A stretch of 64,000 bases of DNA from Bacteroidota bacterium (GCA_018267825.1 JAFDXR010000004.1:62001-126000); one strand, 5' to 3'. Shown: positions 40,710 to 50,789, numbered from the stretch's first letter. Numbers and translations are program-made. The notes: generated by a model not told the origin, from the letters alone.

Positions 40710-41744
40710 ATGCCTGAACCATCGGTTGCTGTTGTTATTCTGAACTGGAACGGGAAATCTTTTTTACAAAGGTTTTTACCTTTTGTAACAGAGCACTCAC
40801 CAGGTGCCGCCATTATTGTGGCCGACAACCAGTCGACCGATGACAGCATCGATTTCCTGAAAACAGCATATCCTCATGTTCGCATTATACAGAACAATGC
40901 CAATTACGGCTTTGCCAGGGGTTACAACGAGGCACTCAAGCATGTAAATGCAGATATTTATGTACTGCTCAACTCCGATGTGGAAGTTACAGCAGACTGG
41001 CTGACACCGGTAATCAGCCTCATGCAGCAGGACAATCGCATTGCGGCATGCCAGCCAAAGCTATTGGATTATAATAACCGTAAACTATTTGAATATGCCG
41101 GAGCCGCAGGTGGCTATATCGACAAATACTGCTATCCGTTTTGCCGCGGACGCCTGTTCAACAGCCTGGAGGCAGACGACAACCAGTATAACGATGCGCG
41201 CGAAGTATTCTGGGCAACAGGAGCCTGCATGTTTGTGAAATCCAAAGCTTTCTGGGAAGCCGGGGGTTTCGATAACGACTATTTTGCACACATGGAGGAA
41301 ATAGACCTTTGCTGGCGCATGAAAAACCTGGGCTATAAAGTGTATGTTGAGCCCCGCTCCGTGGTATACCATGTGGGGGGCGGCACACTCAATAAAATCA
41401 GTCCGCGGAAAACATATCTCAATTTCAGAAACAACCTCATAACCTTTACCAAAAATCATTCGGCCGGTTTTCTGTTTGTAAAAATATTCTACAGGATGAT
41501 CCTGGATGGTATTGCAGCCTTTAAGTTTTTGTTTGAAGGCAGCGGGCAGCATTTTCTGGCAGTGATCAGGGCGCATTTTTCCTATTACGCCATGTTTTTT
41601 TCAACCCTGCGAAAACGCCGCGAATTCAGAAAGAAACAAGGTTTTACAGACACGGTGAGCGGTGTATACGACGGCAATATTGTATACGATTATTATATGA
41701 AAGGGCTCCGCAAATTTTCAGAACTCCGCATCAAAAATTCCTGA
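40710..41744 (+). CDS. Family 2 glycosyltransferase
   Basis: 344 residues, GT-A fold: VAVVILNWNGKSFLQRF at the start, VADNQSTDDS, the DxD-like LLNSDVEV and EEIDLCWRMKNLGYKVYVEP. A C-terminal amphipathic helix could touch the membrane. It transfers a sugar, commonly rhamnose, from an activated donor in polysaccharide or glycolipid synthesis. The acceptor is unknown. Confidence 0.9.
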   Translation: MPEPSVAVVILNWNGKSFLQRFLPFVTEHSPGAAIIVADNQSTDDSIDFLKTAYPHVRIIQNNANYGFARGYNEALKHVNADIYVLLNSDVEVTADWLTPVISLMQQDNRIAACQPKLLDYNNRKLFEYAGAAGGYIDKYCYPFCRGRLFNSLEADDNQYNDAREVFWATGACMFVKSKAFWEAGGFDNDYFAHMEEIDLCWRMKNLGYKVYVEPRSVVYHVGGGTLNKISPRKTYLNFRNNLITFTKNHSAGFLFVKIFYRMILDGIAAFKFLFEGSGQHFLAVIRAHFSYYAMFFSTLRKRREFRKKQGFTDTVSGVYDGNIVYDYYMKGLRKFSELRIKNS

Positions 41745-41750
41745 AAACAT

Positions 41751-43247
41751 TTAAGCAACAAGCCCGGCTTTCTCCTGCTGCCGTTTCACAGCCAGGAGAC
41801 CAACAACGGTTACAAATGAGTTGAGTAGTATCAGCTCATTGCCAATTTCATAGCCACCCATATAAGGCTTGCCGTAATTGGCAATGCAGTACGTTACAAT
41901 GGGTGCCAGCACACAAACAGCAGGAACCCATTTATCTTTCAGGTTGAGCTTTGTAAAAAGCCCTACAGCAAACAATCCCAGCAATGGCCCGTATGTGTAT
42001 CCAGCTATCACCAGCACTGTGTCTATAATCGTATTCTGGTTCAGGATATCGAACACTATAATAACCAGCCACATCAAAACTGCAAAGCCAATATGAATGA
42101 TGGTACGGCGGCGTTTTTTCTCGGCATCCGAAAGTGTTGTGTTTTTATCATATTCAAGTATATCCACGTAAGTAGAAGTCGTCAGTGTGGTGAGTACACT
42201 ATCCGCGCTCGAAAACGTTGCCGCAGTAAGTCCGATTATAAATACCAGGCCGGCAAAAGTTCCCAGATAATTCAGAGCCAGGTTCGGAAACACCTTATCA
42301 CTGATGATTTTACCGGTGGCATCCTTCGGAATCTGGATTCCGCTGAAGTCATAATACTGGTATAGCATCGCGCCCAGCGATAAAAAGAAAAACGTGACGA
42401 TCACCATCACGATACTGAACCAGAAAATATTTTTCTGGGCTTCACCTAAGGACCGGCAGCTCAGATTTTTCTGCATCATATTCTGATCCAAGCCGGTCAT
42501 GGCTACTGCAATAAAAATTCCGCCGATAAATTCTTTGAAAAAGAAATTGGATTTTTTCCAGTCCCAGAAAAACGTTTCCGAGTATTTAGAGTGAACGACA
42601 TGGCTGATGGCCTGCCCGAACGAAATATCCATTTTATGAATGATGGCTACAATCGACAGAATAACGCCGAGCACCAGGAACAACGACTGAAACGTATCGG
42701 TCCACACCAGAGTTTTGATCCCGCCGCGGTAGGTATATAACAGCATCAGGGCCAGGATCACAGAAACACTGACCCAGAACGGCACATGAAAAGCCGTAAA
42801 CTGATCGAACACAAAAAGCTGTATAACACGCGCCGCAAGGTATAAACGGGCCGCCGCACCCAGAATCCGGGATAACACAAAAAAGAAGGCTCCTGTTTTC
42901 TGGGTAAACCGGCCAAAACGCGTTTCAAGGTATGTGTATATCGATACCAGGTTCATTTTGTAATAAATCGGTAGAAGCACTTTGGAAATCACGAAATACC
43001 CCACAAAATAACCGAACACCAGCTGCATATATGAGAAGTGGCCCGCCCCTACTTTACCTGGAACCGATATATAGGTCACCCCGCTCAGCGAATCACCAAT
43101 CATACCAAAGGCAACAGCATACCAGGGAGAAGCTTTATTTCCCAAAAAATAACTGTCGGCACTGGTATTGCGCGAGGTTATATAAGCAATCAATAACAAG
43201 CCCCCGAAATAAAGGCCTATAAAACATAAGATGAGCAGTGGCGACAT
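41751..43247 (-). CDS. Sodium:solute symporter family transporter
   Basis: 498 residues with about 13 membrane helices. The signature regions ITSRNTSADSYFLGNKASPW, GDSLSGVTYISVPGKVG and TAATFSSADSVLTTLTTSTY match SSS-family Na+ symporters. Its substrate cannot be predicted safely. It is convergent with the glycosyltransferase and divergent from guaB. Confidence 0.92.
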   Translation of the reverse strand: MSPLLILCFIGLYFGGLLLIAYITSRNTSADSYFLGNKASPWYAVAFGMIGDSLSGVTYISVPGKVGAGHFSYMQLVFGYFVGYFVISKVLLPIYYKMNLVSIYTYLETRFGRFTQKTGAFFFVLSRILGAAARLYLAARVIQLFVFDQFTAFHVPFWVSVSVILALMLLYTYRGGIKTLVWTDTFQSLFLVLGVILSIVAIIHKMDISFGQAISHVVHSKYSETFFWDWKKSNFFFKEFIGGIFIAVAMTGLDQNMMQKNLSCRSLGEAQKNIFWFSIVMVIVTFFFLSLGAMLYQYYDFSGIQIPKDATGKIISDKVFPNLALNYLGTFAGLVFIIGLTAATFSSADSVLTTLTTSTYVDILEYDKNTTLSDAEKKRRRTIIHIGFAVLMWLVIIVFDILNQNTIIDTVLVIAGYTYGPLLGLFAVGLFTKLNLKDKWVPAVCVLAPIVTYCIANYGKPYMGGYEIGNELILLNSFVTVVGLLAVKRQQEKAGLVA

Positions 43248-43343
43248 GGTATCAAAGATAGAAGCATGCCCCGGCCCGGGGGGGCCTCGTGTTTAATTTT
43301 ATCCAATATGAATAGTTAATATCGTTTTTACATTTTTAATGCG

Positions 43344-43351
43344 TATATTTG
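43344..43351 (+). promoter_or_regulatory. Bacteroidota-type -7 box of guaB
   Basis: TATATTTG matches TAnnTTTG, about 31 bases before the guaB ATG, giving a short leader. A convincing -33 box is not visible. Confidence 0.5.
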
Positions 43352-43381
43352 CCCGAATTTTAAAACCTAAAATTCATTCTC

Positions 43382-44857
43382 ATGCCATCATCGTATCTCA
43401 CCAAGAAGTTTGTCCCTGAAGGGCTGACTTACGACGACGTTTTATTAATTCCTGCTTATTCGGAAGTATTGCCACGCGAGGTTAACATTTCGAGTTACTT
43501 TACCCGTGGTATCAAAATCAATACCCCTATTGTATCGGCAGCGATGGATACCGTTACCGAATACCAAATGGCGATTACCATTGCCCAGGAGGGCGGTATC
43601 GGGGTACTGCATAAAAACATGAGTATTGCCGACCAGGCCATGCACGTGCGCAAGGTAAAACGAAGCGAAAGCGGAATGATCACGGATCCTGTAACCCTCA
43701 GCGAAAGCGCTACCATCAGCGATGCCCTCAAAATCATGGCTGAAAATAAAATCGGCGGTATTCCGCTCGTTGATAAAGCCGGTAAATTTGCCGGAATCGT
43801 TACAAACCGCGATCTGCGCTTTGAAAAGGACCTGAAACGCCCCATCCGGGAAGTCATGACCCCTGCCAGCAAAGCCATCACAGCAGCTCATGGTATTACC
43901 CTGAAAAAAGCAGAAGAAATTCTACAGGATCATAAGATCGAAAAACTCCCTATCCTCGATAAATCCAACAAACTGGTTGGTTTGATCACCTACAAGGATA
44001 TGATCAAAATAAAAGTACGCCCGAATGCCGCTAAAGACGAAATGGGAAGGCTTCGTGTAGCTGCAGCTGTTGGTGTAACAGCCGACACCATGGAGCGTGT
44101 AGACGCCCTGGTAAACGCCGGTGTGGATGCGATCATTATTGATACCGCCCACGGTCACAGCAAAGGCGTTATCAATATGCTTAAATCCGTTAAAAAGAAA
44201 TACAAAAACCTGCAGGTTGTGGTGGGTAACATTGCCACCGGTGCTGCTGCCCTCGATTTAATGAAAGCCGGTGCCGATGCCGTGAAAGTAGGAATCGGGC
44301 CGGGTTCTATCTGTACCACCCGTGTTATTGCCGGTGTGGGCGTTCCACAACTCAGTGCCATTCTCGAAGTATCGGAAGCACTGAAAGGTAAAATCCCGGT
44401 GATTGCCGACGGCGGAATCCGTTTCACAGGCGACATTGTAAAAGCCATTGCCGCAGGTGCCAGCACCGTGATGATGGGCGGTATGTTTGCCGGTGTGGAA
44501 GAAAGTCCCGGAGAGACCATTATTTACGAAGGCCGCAAATTCAAGGCTTACCGTGGTATGGGATCGCTCGAAGCGATGCAGAAAGGCTCCAAAGACCGTT
44601 ATTTCCAGGATGCTGAAGACGACATTAAAAAGCTGGTGCCGGAAGGGATCAGCGGACGAGTGCCTTACAAAGGCCACCTGGCCGAAGTGATGTACCAGCT
44701 TATCGGCGGTTTACGCGCCGGTATGGGATATTGCGGTGCCAGGGATGTAAAAGCCCTGCAGCAAGCCAAATTCATCCGCATTACAGCAGCCGGTGTTAAA
44801 GAAAGCCACCCACACGATGTGGTTATTACCCGCGAGGCGCCTAACTACAGCCGCTAA
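43382..44857 (+). CDS. guaB: IMP dehydrogenase
   Basis: 491 residues in the usual order: a split TIM barrel with inserted tandem CBS domains (about residues 95-215, [34 protein letters not shown]) and the active-site loop [15 protein letters not shown] with the catalytic Cys. [20 protein letters not shown] and the [10 protein letters not shown] flap follow. It converts IMP to XMP with NAD+ in guanine nucleotide synthesis. CBS domains normally bind adenine/guanine nucleotides for allosteric control. Confidence 0.98.
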   Translation: MPSSYLTKKFVPEGLTYDDVLLIPAYSEVLPREVNISSYFTRGIKINTPIVSAAMDTVTEYQMAITIAQEGGIGVLHKNMSIADQAMHVRKVKRSESGMITDPVTLSESATISDALKIMAENKIGGIPLVDKAGKFAGIVTNRDLRFEKDLKRPIREVMTPASKAITAAHGITLKKAEEILQDHKIEKLPILDKSNKLVGLITYKDMIKIKVRPNAAKDEMGRLRVAAAVGVTADTMERVDALVNAGVDAIIIDTAHGHSKGVINMLKSVKKKYKNLQVVVGNIATGAAALDLMKAGADAVKVGIGPGSICTTRVIAGVGVPQLSAILEVSEALKGKIPVIADGGIRFTGDIVKAIAAGASTVMMGGMFAGVEESPGETIIYEGRKFKAYRGMGSLEAMQKGSKDRYFQDAEDDIKKLVPEGISGRVPYKGHLAEVMYQLIGGLRAGMGYCGARDVKALQQAKFIRITAAGVKESHPHDVVITREAPNYSR

Positions 44858-44923
44858 GCCATAAACCGGTTTAATAATTTTTGGTTTTAATCCGCCGGAT
44901 TTGACTATTTTACTTGTAACTTA

Positions 44924-44948
44924 GAGCCTGCATTTTTTGCAGGCTTTT
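44924..44948 (+). terminator. Terminator of guaB
   Basis: AGCCTGCA-TTTTT-TGCAGGCTTTTTAA: a perfect seven- to eight-pair stem with a T run. Confidence 0.85.
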
Positions 44949-44985
44949 TAATGAAGCCCCCAGTAAGAATTTTAAAGACAAAAAA

Positions 44986-45576
44986 ATGATCCTACCGATT
45001 GTATTATATGGCGATCCTGTTTTAAGGAAAGTTGGCGTTGATATTGATAAGAATTATGAAGGCCTGAACGACCTGATCAAAAACATGTTCGATACCATGG
45101 CGCAGGCCAGCGGTGTTGGACTCGCAGCGCCACAGATTGGTAAAGCCATTCGTTTGTTTGTGGTGGATGCCAGCCCGTTTGCCGAGGTGGATGAAGACGA
45201 GGAACCTGAATATACGGCAGAGGAAATAGCCCAGATGAAAGGTTTCAAAAAAGTATTTATCAATGCCCGGATCCTGGAAGAAGAAGGAGAAGAATGGAAA
45301 TTCAACGAAGGCTGTCTCAGCATTCCGAAAATCAGGGAAGATGTTATGCGTAAACCAACCGTTACCATTGAGTATTACGACGAGAATTTTAAAAAACATA
45401 CCGAAACCTATGATGGGATCATTGCCCGTGTTATTCAGCATGAGTACGATCATATCGAAGGAAAACTCTTTACCGACAGGCTTTCTGCATTCAAACGCAA
45501 AATGCTTTCGGGCAAACTTACCGACATATCGAAAGGTAAAGTCTCCGCAGATTATAAAATAAAGATTCCACGTTAA
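44986..45576 (+). CDS. def: Peptide deformylase
   Basis: 196 residues with all three motifs: GVGLAAPQIG, EGCLSIP and the metal motif QHEYDHIEGKLF. It removes the formyl group from new proteins during translation. A 20-residue acidic insertion (EVDEDEEPEYTAEEIAQMKG) between motifs 1 and 2 is common in Bacteroidota. The next gene starts after five bases. Confidence 0.97.
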   Translation: MILPIVLYGDPVLRKVGVDIDKNYEGLNDLIKNMFDTMAQASGVGLAAPQIGKAIRLFVVDASPFAEVDEDEEPEYTAEEIAQMKGFKKVFINARILEEEGEEWKFNEGCLSIPKIREDVMRKPTVTIEYYDENFKKHTETYDGIIARVIQHEYDHIEGKLFTDRLSAFKRKMLSGKLTDISKGKVSADYKIKIPR

Positions 45577-45581
45577 TTGTT

Positions 45582-46199
45582 ATGAAACAAAACCTGTTAC
45601 TGGCATTTACGTTTACATGCGGCATATTTTGTTTTTCGTGCCACGATAAAAATGAGTCCAACCAGGAAAATACCGGAACAAAAGACTCTGTTGCCGTAAA
45701 TACACCCGACAGTGCAAAGGCAGCTGCCGCCGATTGTAAAGTCCTGGCTGCAAATGCCCGGCATATCGATAGCCTTATTCTCGGAGCATCGGCAATGAAT
45801 AAGGCGCTGGCGGAGCAAGCCATCAATGCTTTTGGGGCTTATGCCAGCAACTGCAATGATTCTATGGCCCCGGTTTTTTTATTGAAAGCCGGACAGGTAG
45901 CCCAATCCGTGATGAATGTCGAAAAGGCAAAAAGCTTTTTTAATACCTGTATTACTGATTTTCCGCAATATAAAAATCGTGGCGCTGCCATGTTTCTGCT
46001 GGCCAGGCTCTATGATGAGCCCAAAATGCTGAACAACGAAGCTGAGGCAAAAAAACTCTATGAACAGATTGTGAAAGAATACCCCAAAACAGTCTGGGCA
46101 CAGGATGCCAAAGCGGCCATACAGAACCTGGGTAAAAGCGATGAAGACCTGATTAAGGAATTCATGAAAAAGAATGGTGTGTCTAAAGAAAACAGTTAA
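45582..46199 (+). CDS. Tetratricopeptide-like lipoprotein
   Basis: 205 residues. Signal peptide with lipobox GIFCFSCHDKNES. The mature part is helical with two to three TPR-like pairs (FLLKAGQVAQSVMNVEKAKS, AAMFLLARLYDEPK, KLYEQIVKEYPKTVWAQDAK). Probably membrane-attached and periplasm-facing; partner unknown. It is likely co-transcribed with def. Confidence 0.75.
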   Translation: MKQNLLLAFTFTCGIFCFSCHDKNESNQENTGTKDSVAVNTPDSAKAAAADCKVLAANARHIDSLILGASAMNKALAEQAINAFGAYASNCNDSMAPVFLLKAGQVAQSVMNVEKAKSFFNTCITDFPQYKNRGAAMFLLARLYDEPKMLNNEAEAKKLYEQIVKEYPKTVWAQDAKAAIQNLGKSDEDLIKEFMKKNGVSKENS

Positions 46200-46230
46200 A
46201 CAGACCCGGAAACCGATCTGCCTAAAATAA

Positions 46231-46258
46231 AAAAGCGCCTTATACAGGCGCTTTTTTT
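46231..46258. terminator. Bidirectional terminator between lipoprotein and PUR genes
   Basis: AAAAGCGCC-TTATACA-GGCGCTTTTTTT with A and T runs; serves the convergent genes on both sides. Confidence 0.85.
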
Positions 46259-46264
46259 ATATCA

Positions 46265-46600
46265 TCATTTTCCGAGGTCGTCGAAATCGATGTCGTTGGT
46301 CGATGAGCTGTTATCGCTATGCTCGGAAGGCACAATAGCCGGAGCATTCGCTTTAATAATTTCAATGGATTCATTCAGAGCTTCTGTGAATTTATCGAAA
46401 TCTTCTTTGTATAAAAAAACCTTGTGTTTTTCATAAAAGAACTTTCCATCGGTACCAAATCGCTTTTTGCTTTCGGTAATGGTTAAATAGTAATCATTAC
46501 CCCTTGTTGACTTTACATCAAAAAAATAGGTACGTTTACCTGCTTTTACAGCTTTGGAGAACAAATCGCCTCTGTCATTTTTTTCAATCTCATCAGACAT
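46265..46600 (-). CDS. PUR-alpha-like DNA/RNA-binding protein (DUF3276)
   Basis: 111 residues. LFSKAVKAGKRTYFFDVKST, DYYLTITESKKRF and KVFLYKEDFDKFTEALNESI are the strand and helix order of the PUR repeat. DUF3276/PUR proteins in Bacteroidota bind single-stranded nucleic acids and are nearly universal in the phylum. An acidic C-terminal tail (NDIDFDDLGK) ends the protein. Confidence 0.92.
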   Translation of the reverse strand: MSDEIEKNDRGDLFSKAVKAGKRTYFFDVKSTRGNDYYLTITESKKRFGTDGKFFYEKHKVFLYKEDFDKFTEALNESIEIIKANAPAIVPSEHSDNSSSTNDIDFDDLGK

Positions 46601-46780
46601 AAACTCTGTTGTGTTTTTTAGTTCATAACAAATATTTAAAAAAATTAGACTTAGAAAACACCCTGTTGAAAATTAGTTGAAAAGTCAGACTCTGAAGAAT
46701 AGCCTCTCAGGCCCTTTTCCCGAACTCATCACCGGCCGGATTATTGGCGGACTTTAGCTTTTTTATACCTTTAATAAAAA

Positions 46781-47977
46781 GTGAGAACCCCTAACCTCAC
46801 TAAAAACATACTATTGAAAACGCCTCACAAATCCAGTTTACTATCGGCCGTTGCCTGTTTCATGCTTTTGCTGCAAAGCTGCAGCAGCCCGCAAAAAATA
46901 GCCCGCCGCTACACCAACAACGACTCTACCTCCATTTTCAGCACACACAAAAGCAGGCCTTTTAAATATGGTTTTGCGTTCAATAAAACAGATGCTACCG
47001 ACTATTATGAGCAGAACCTCGAAGCCTATCACCTGCGGAACGGGCAAACCATTGCCGATGTAGGGGCTGCCAGTGGCTGGCATGAGGGCATCCTATCGTT
47101 GATGTTTGATAGCATGCATTTTTACGTGGAAGATATCGATACCAATCTCCTGAACCGTGATCAGCTTAACCGGGTGGTTAAATACTACTCAGGACTGCGT
47201 AGTACCCCGCAAACCAACACGTTTGAGATGGTTCTCGGCGATAAAAAACATAGCAACCTACCCGATAGCATCTTTGATAAAGTGGTCGTGAACAGTACAT
47301 TTCACGAAATGATGAACCCATGGCGCATGGTTTCTGACATAGGCCACAAACTCAAACCCGATGGCCAACTGATTATTTCCGACGACTTTTCAAACAGCTA
47401 CATGAGACGCTACGTAAGAGGTTGCGGTACACTCGCCTTTAAATACAGGGATGCCATTGACATCATGGAGCTCTACGATTTCTACCTCGTGGATATGACC
47501 GAACCGGCGAACTCCTTTCAAAACATCCTGACCTTCGAAAGAAACAAAGAAAAAGCAGAAGAATTCAGTGACCGCCGGCAAAAAGTAGCACCATATATAG
47601 AAGAACTCGACAAACTTTACCAGGAAGACGTCGCCACAGACAGCGCTAAAATCAAGCATATTGCCATGATATTGAAAATGAACCTGCAGGATATACATGG
47701 CGTATACGCTACCCTCGAAAATTACCTGCGGGAGCTGGCTATGCAATGGTCAGAAGATGAGAAACCGGAGGCCGCCAAAGGTGTTTTCACGGTTGGCCTC
47801 GAGCTCTACCCCCACTCGGCCCAGCTATATCAATACCTGAGTTATGTTTATGCCGATTGCCATCAGTTCGACAAAGCCCTGATTTATTACGGCTACGCCC
47901 TCGACAACAAGCTGAAAAATGCCTCTGTTAAAGACGATATCCTGGATGCCCTTGATGCTTTGTCCCTGCTCAAATAA
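46781..47977 (+). CDS. Membrane-anchored methyltransferase-like lipoprotein with TPR tail
   Basis: 398 residues from a GTG start at 46781, chosen because the signal peptide with lipobox CFMLLLQSCSS follows. A SAM-dependent methyltransferase fold appears at about residues 85-220 (TIADVGAASGWHEGILSLMF, PDSIFDKVVVNSTFHEMMNP, KPDGQLIISDDF). The C-terminal part has TPR-like repeats. A methyltransferase at the cell envelope is unusual because SAM is cytoplasmic; the fold may have a different use, or the signal may be misread. Function unknown. Confidence 0.7.
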   Translation: MRTPNLTKNILLKTPHKSSLLSAVACFMLLLQSCSSPQKIARRYTNNDSTSIFSTHKSRPFKYGFAFNKTDATDYYEQNLEAYHLRNGQTIADVGAASGWHEGILSLMFDSMHFYVEDIDTNLLNRDQLNRVVKYYSGLRSTPQTNTFEMVLGDKKHSNLPDSIFDKVVVNSTFHEMMNPWRMVSDIGHKLKPDGQLIISDDFSNSYMRRYVRGCGTLAFKYRDAIDIMELYDFYLVDMTEPANSFQNILTFERNKEKAEEFSDRRQKVAPYIEELDKLYQEDVATDSAKIKHIAMILKMNLQDIHGVYATLENYLRELAMQWSEDEKPEAAKGVFTVGLELYPHSAQLYQYLSYVYADCHQFDKALIYYGYALDNKLKNASVKDDILDALDALSLLK

Positions 47978-48035
47978 TAATAACGTACACTTCTGCTTCA
48001 ACGGAACCATATACAACCCTGCTAAAAAAGATTTT

Positions 48036-48545
48036 ATGGAGATTGAATTTACCCTGAGACCCTGGCTGGAAAGCGACCTCGAAAGCCTTGTTCGCTATGC
48101 CAATAACAGTGCTATTGCCAAAAACATGACCAACATGTTCCCTCACCCGTATACCGAGGAAAATGGCCGCTCATTTATTGGCTTTGCTTCGCAACATACA
48201 CCGCGCCATATTATGTGCATCGATATTGCCGGAAAAGCCAGTGGCGGGATCGGTATACATCCGCAGTCTGATATACATTGCAGAAATGCCGAACTGGGCT
48301 ACTGGCTTGCGGAACCCTTCTGGGGTAAAGGTATTATTACAAAAGCCATCCCTCAGATGGTTGAATATGGTTTTGCAAACTTCGATATAGACCGGATCTT
48401 TGCAAGGCCTTTTGGCACCAACCTGGCCTCGCAGCGGGTTCTCGAAAAAAGCGGCTTTACACCCGAAGCCCGTTTCAAAAATACGCTTTTCAAACACGGC
48501 GAGTATATTGATGAGCTGGTGTATGCCATCCGTAAAGAAAAATAA
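48036..48545 (+). CDS. GNAT family N-acetyltransferase (RimJ/RimL-like)
   Basis: 169 residues from the ATG at 48036 (MEIEFTLRPW); the frame opens earlier, at 47919, inside the previous gene. ELGYWLAEPFWGKGIITKAI and RIFARPFGTNLASQRVLEKS match the acetyl-CoA binding and acceptor strands of RimJ/RimL-type GNATs. It transfers acetyl groups to an amine, often an N-terminus or an antibiotic. It is followed by a Crp-family regulator at a two-base gap. Confidence 0.88.
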   Translation: MEIEFTLRPWLESDLESLVRYANNSAIAKNMTNMFPHPYTEENGRSFIGFASQHTPRHIMCIDIAGKASGGIGIHPQSDIHCRNAELGYWLAEPFWGKGIITKAIPQMVEYGFANFDIDRIFARPFGTNLASQRVLEKSGFTPEARFKNTLFKHGEYIDELVYAIRKEK

Positions 48546-48547
48546 AC

Positions 48548-49123
48548 ATGTACCAGGAGCTCTACGATCATATTCGCCGGTATGTGCCACTCAGTGCCGA
48601 AGAAGAATCTGTACTGGCAAGCAACCTTTCTCACCGTGTATTGAAAAAGAAAGAGCACCTGCTCACTGCCGGACAGGTATGCCATGCCAATTACTTCATC
48701 GTAAAAGGCTGTCTGCGCTTATACATTATGACTGAAAGCGGACACGAACAAACAGTACAGTTCGCGATCGAAAACTGGTGGATGTCCGATTACAATACCC
48801 TCGGCACTTCCAGGATAACACATGTAAATATCCAGTCGGTCGAGAACACTGAAATAGTTGTCCTCGATGCGACCCTACAGGAATACGTATTTACACGTAT
48901 CCCCCAACTCGAAAGATATTTCAGACTGGTGTTGCAACGAGCTTATGCCGCCGCGATCATGAGGGCACAATACATGCTCGAAATGAGAGAAGAGGAACGC
49001 TACAGGCATTTCAGTTCGGCATTTCCGGGCTTTATTCAGCGCATTCCGCAATACATGCTGGCCTCCTACCTCGGGTTCACTCCGGAATTTCTGAGCAAGA
49101 TCCGCGCAAAAAAAGATGCCTGA
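48548..49123 (+). CDS. Crp/Fnr family transcriptional regulator
   Basis: 191 residues. N-terminal cyclic-nucleotide-binding-type beta barrel (KEHLLTAGQVCHANYFIVKG), dimer helix, and a C-terminal helix-turn-helix (YMLASYLGFTPEFLSKIRAK). Such small Bacteroidota Crp proteins usually regulate a neighbour; the next gene is an AhpD-like peroxidase, with a 3' gap of 80 bases between them. Confidence 0.9.
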   Translation: MYQELYDHIRRYVPLSAEEESVLASNLSHRVLKKKEHLLTAGQVCHANYFIVKGCLRLYIMTESGHEQTVQFAIENWWMSDYNTLGTSRITHVNIQSVENTEIVVLDATLQEYVFTRIPQLERYFRLVLQRAYAAAIMRAQYMLEMREEERYRHFSSAFPGFIQRIPQYMLASYLGFTPEFLSKIRAKKDA

Positions 49124-49204
49124 TTTTTAAAATCATTTCTTAATTACAATTAAGATTTCTTCCGCAAAAGGGCTGCACCTTTGTCATGAGAAAAACATTA
49201 TACC

Positions 49205-49639
49205 ATGAACAAACGAATAGACATCAGCCAGATTGAACCGGAAGCATACAAAGTCATGCTGAGTTTCGAAAAATACCTCGCGGGTTCCCTGCTGGAACCT
49301 AAACACAAAGAGCTTATCAAAATAAGGGCTTCACAACTCAACGGTTGTGCATACTGCCTCGATATGCACACCCGCGATGCCCGAAAACTGGGCGAAACCG
49401 AACAACGCATCTATACCCTCAGCGCCTGGCGCGAAACACCTTACTTCGATGTAAAAGAAAGAGCGATCCTGGCCCTGACTGAAGAAATGACCCTGATCGG
49501 TCAGCGGGTTTCGGATTCTACCTATCATGAAGCACTGGCGCAACTCGGTGAAAAATACCTGGCCCAGGTCATGATGGCTATTCTGGTCATCAATTCATGG
49601 AACCGCATTGGAGTAGCCACAAACCTGATGCCCGCCTGA
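49205..49639 (+). CDS. Carboxymuconolactone decarboxylase / AhpD-like alkylhydroperoxidase
   Basis: 144 residues, helical. The redox motif NGCAYCLDMHTRDARK holds C-x2-C and a His three residues on, as in AhpD-type peroxidases. It is preceded by a Crp-family regulator that probably controls it. Peroxide detoxification in the cytoplasm is expected. Confidence 0.88.
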   Translation: MNKRIDISQIEPEAYKVMLSFEKYLAGSLLEPKHKELIKIRASQLNGCAYCLDMHTRDARKLGETEQRIYTLSAWRETPYFDVKERAILALTEEMTLIGQRVSDSTYHEALAQLGEKYLAQVMMAILVINSWNRIGVATNLMPA

Positions 49640-49740
49640 TTGCGGGTGAATCATGAAGGCGTGTAAACCGCCTGTATGTTCATATAAGTATTGTACAGTT
49701 GTGGTTTTAATGTTACTTTCATTTGAAAGTTGGATTATAA

Positions 49741-50589
49741 ATGGCAACTGTCTGCTTTATGAAATATATCGGCAAAATAACCCACCCACTGTTTATAGCA
49801 GCCATCCTGGCCCTGGCATTAAACGACTGGTGCTTCAAACCCATGTTTCACAATGCGGTTACGGGTAAGCTCTCTGATTTTGCCGGGCTGTTTGCCTTCC
49901 CGTTTTTCCTGAGCTGCATCTGGCCGCAGCGGGTCAAAACCATCCATATACTGGTTATCCTTCTTTTTGCACTCTGGAAAACAACCTGGATACAACCCTG
50001 CCTGGATTTCCTGAATACTGTCGGGTTCCCGGTACATCGTACTCCCGACCTCAGTGATTATACAGCATTTGGCTCAGTGCCGTTTTCCTATTATATTTTT
50101 CATAAACCGGTCTATGCTGTCATGCACACTTGGTCTGCCCGCCTGCTTGGTGCCTTTTCTATTTTCATTTTTGCAGCCACTACCATGCTTCCACCCAAAT
50201 TAAACAGTTACTGCGCCATCAATAAGGAATATAAATTCGACATCTCTAAACGGCAATTGGTGTCGTGCATAAACAATGTGCAGATCCACGATGTATACAA
50301 ACTCAACAAAGCCTACGGACATATCAACTTCAACAACCGTACAAATACCTTTTATTTAGAAGGTCGTACAGACACCCTGGCTCTGTTGCTGGATTACACA
50401 AAAATTGGGGATCAGGATACAATCCGGCTAAAATCATCTTATGCTGATATTATCATCTGGGGCAACGATCATAGTTCCGGGCTGAAACTCCTGAATGCTT
50501 ACCGATTCAGCAACCGCTATTCTGACAAAGATTATAGAGAAAAAACCATCAGGGCTTTTGAAAAACATTTTATCCGTAAAATAAAATAA
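49741..50589 (+). CDS. Membrane protein of unknown function, 282 aa
   Basis: About four hydrophobic segments in the first 150 residues (ITHPLFIAAILALALNDWCF, LSDFAGLFAFPFFLSCIWPQ, TIHILVILLFALWKTTWI, LLGAFSIFIFAATTMLPPKL) are followed by a soluble domain with beta strands (GHINFNNRTNTFYLEGRTDT). No family recognised beyond a recurrent Bacteroidota membrane-protein pattern. It is followed by repeat-containing intergenic DNA. Confidence 0.7.
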   Translation: MATVCFMKYIGKITHPLFIAAILALALNDWCFKPMFHNAVTGKLSDFAGLFAFPFFLSCIWPQRVKTIHILVILLFALWKTTWIQPCLDFLNTVGFPVHRTPDLSDYTAFGSVPFSYYIFHKPVYAVMHTWSARLLGAFSIFIFAATTMLPPKLNSYCAINKEYKFDISKRQLVSCINNVQIHDVYKLNKAYGHINFNNRTNTFYLEGRTDTLALLLDYTKIGDQDTIRLKSSYADIIIWGNDHSSGLKLLNAYRFSNRYSDKDYREKTIRAFEKHFIRKIK

Positions 50590-50712
50590 CCCGGCTTGTA
50601 TTCGTCCCATCGGCAAAAATCAGCAGGAAAAACTCACGCAAATTGACGCAGATTAAGAACGCGCAGATTCGCACAGAGCAGAACAACACTTCATTGCCGG
50701 CAGAGCGCCTTT

Positions 50713-50789
50713 GTCATTCCGACCTTAGCGCCTCCGCTATGCGCCTATGCTGAAGCTTCAGCGGCACGCGGAGCGGAGGAATCTCATTG
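50713..50789. repeat. Palindromic intergenic repeat
   Basis: The ends TCATTCCGACC and GGAGGAATCTCAT, inverted arms CCTCCGCT (50731) and AGCGGAGG (50772), and a central perfect palindrome GCTGAAGCTTCAGC (50749-50762). This is the pattern of short dispersed intergenic repeats common in Bacteroidota. Other copies cannot be seen in this window. Confidence 0.65.

Noticed and set aside
43266-43290. GC-rich palindrome-like run between symporter and guaB
   Set aside because: Very short and irregular, no T run, no repeat elsewhere; I cannot assign a function.
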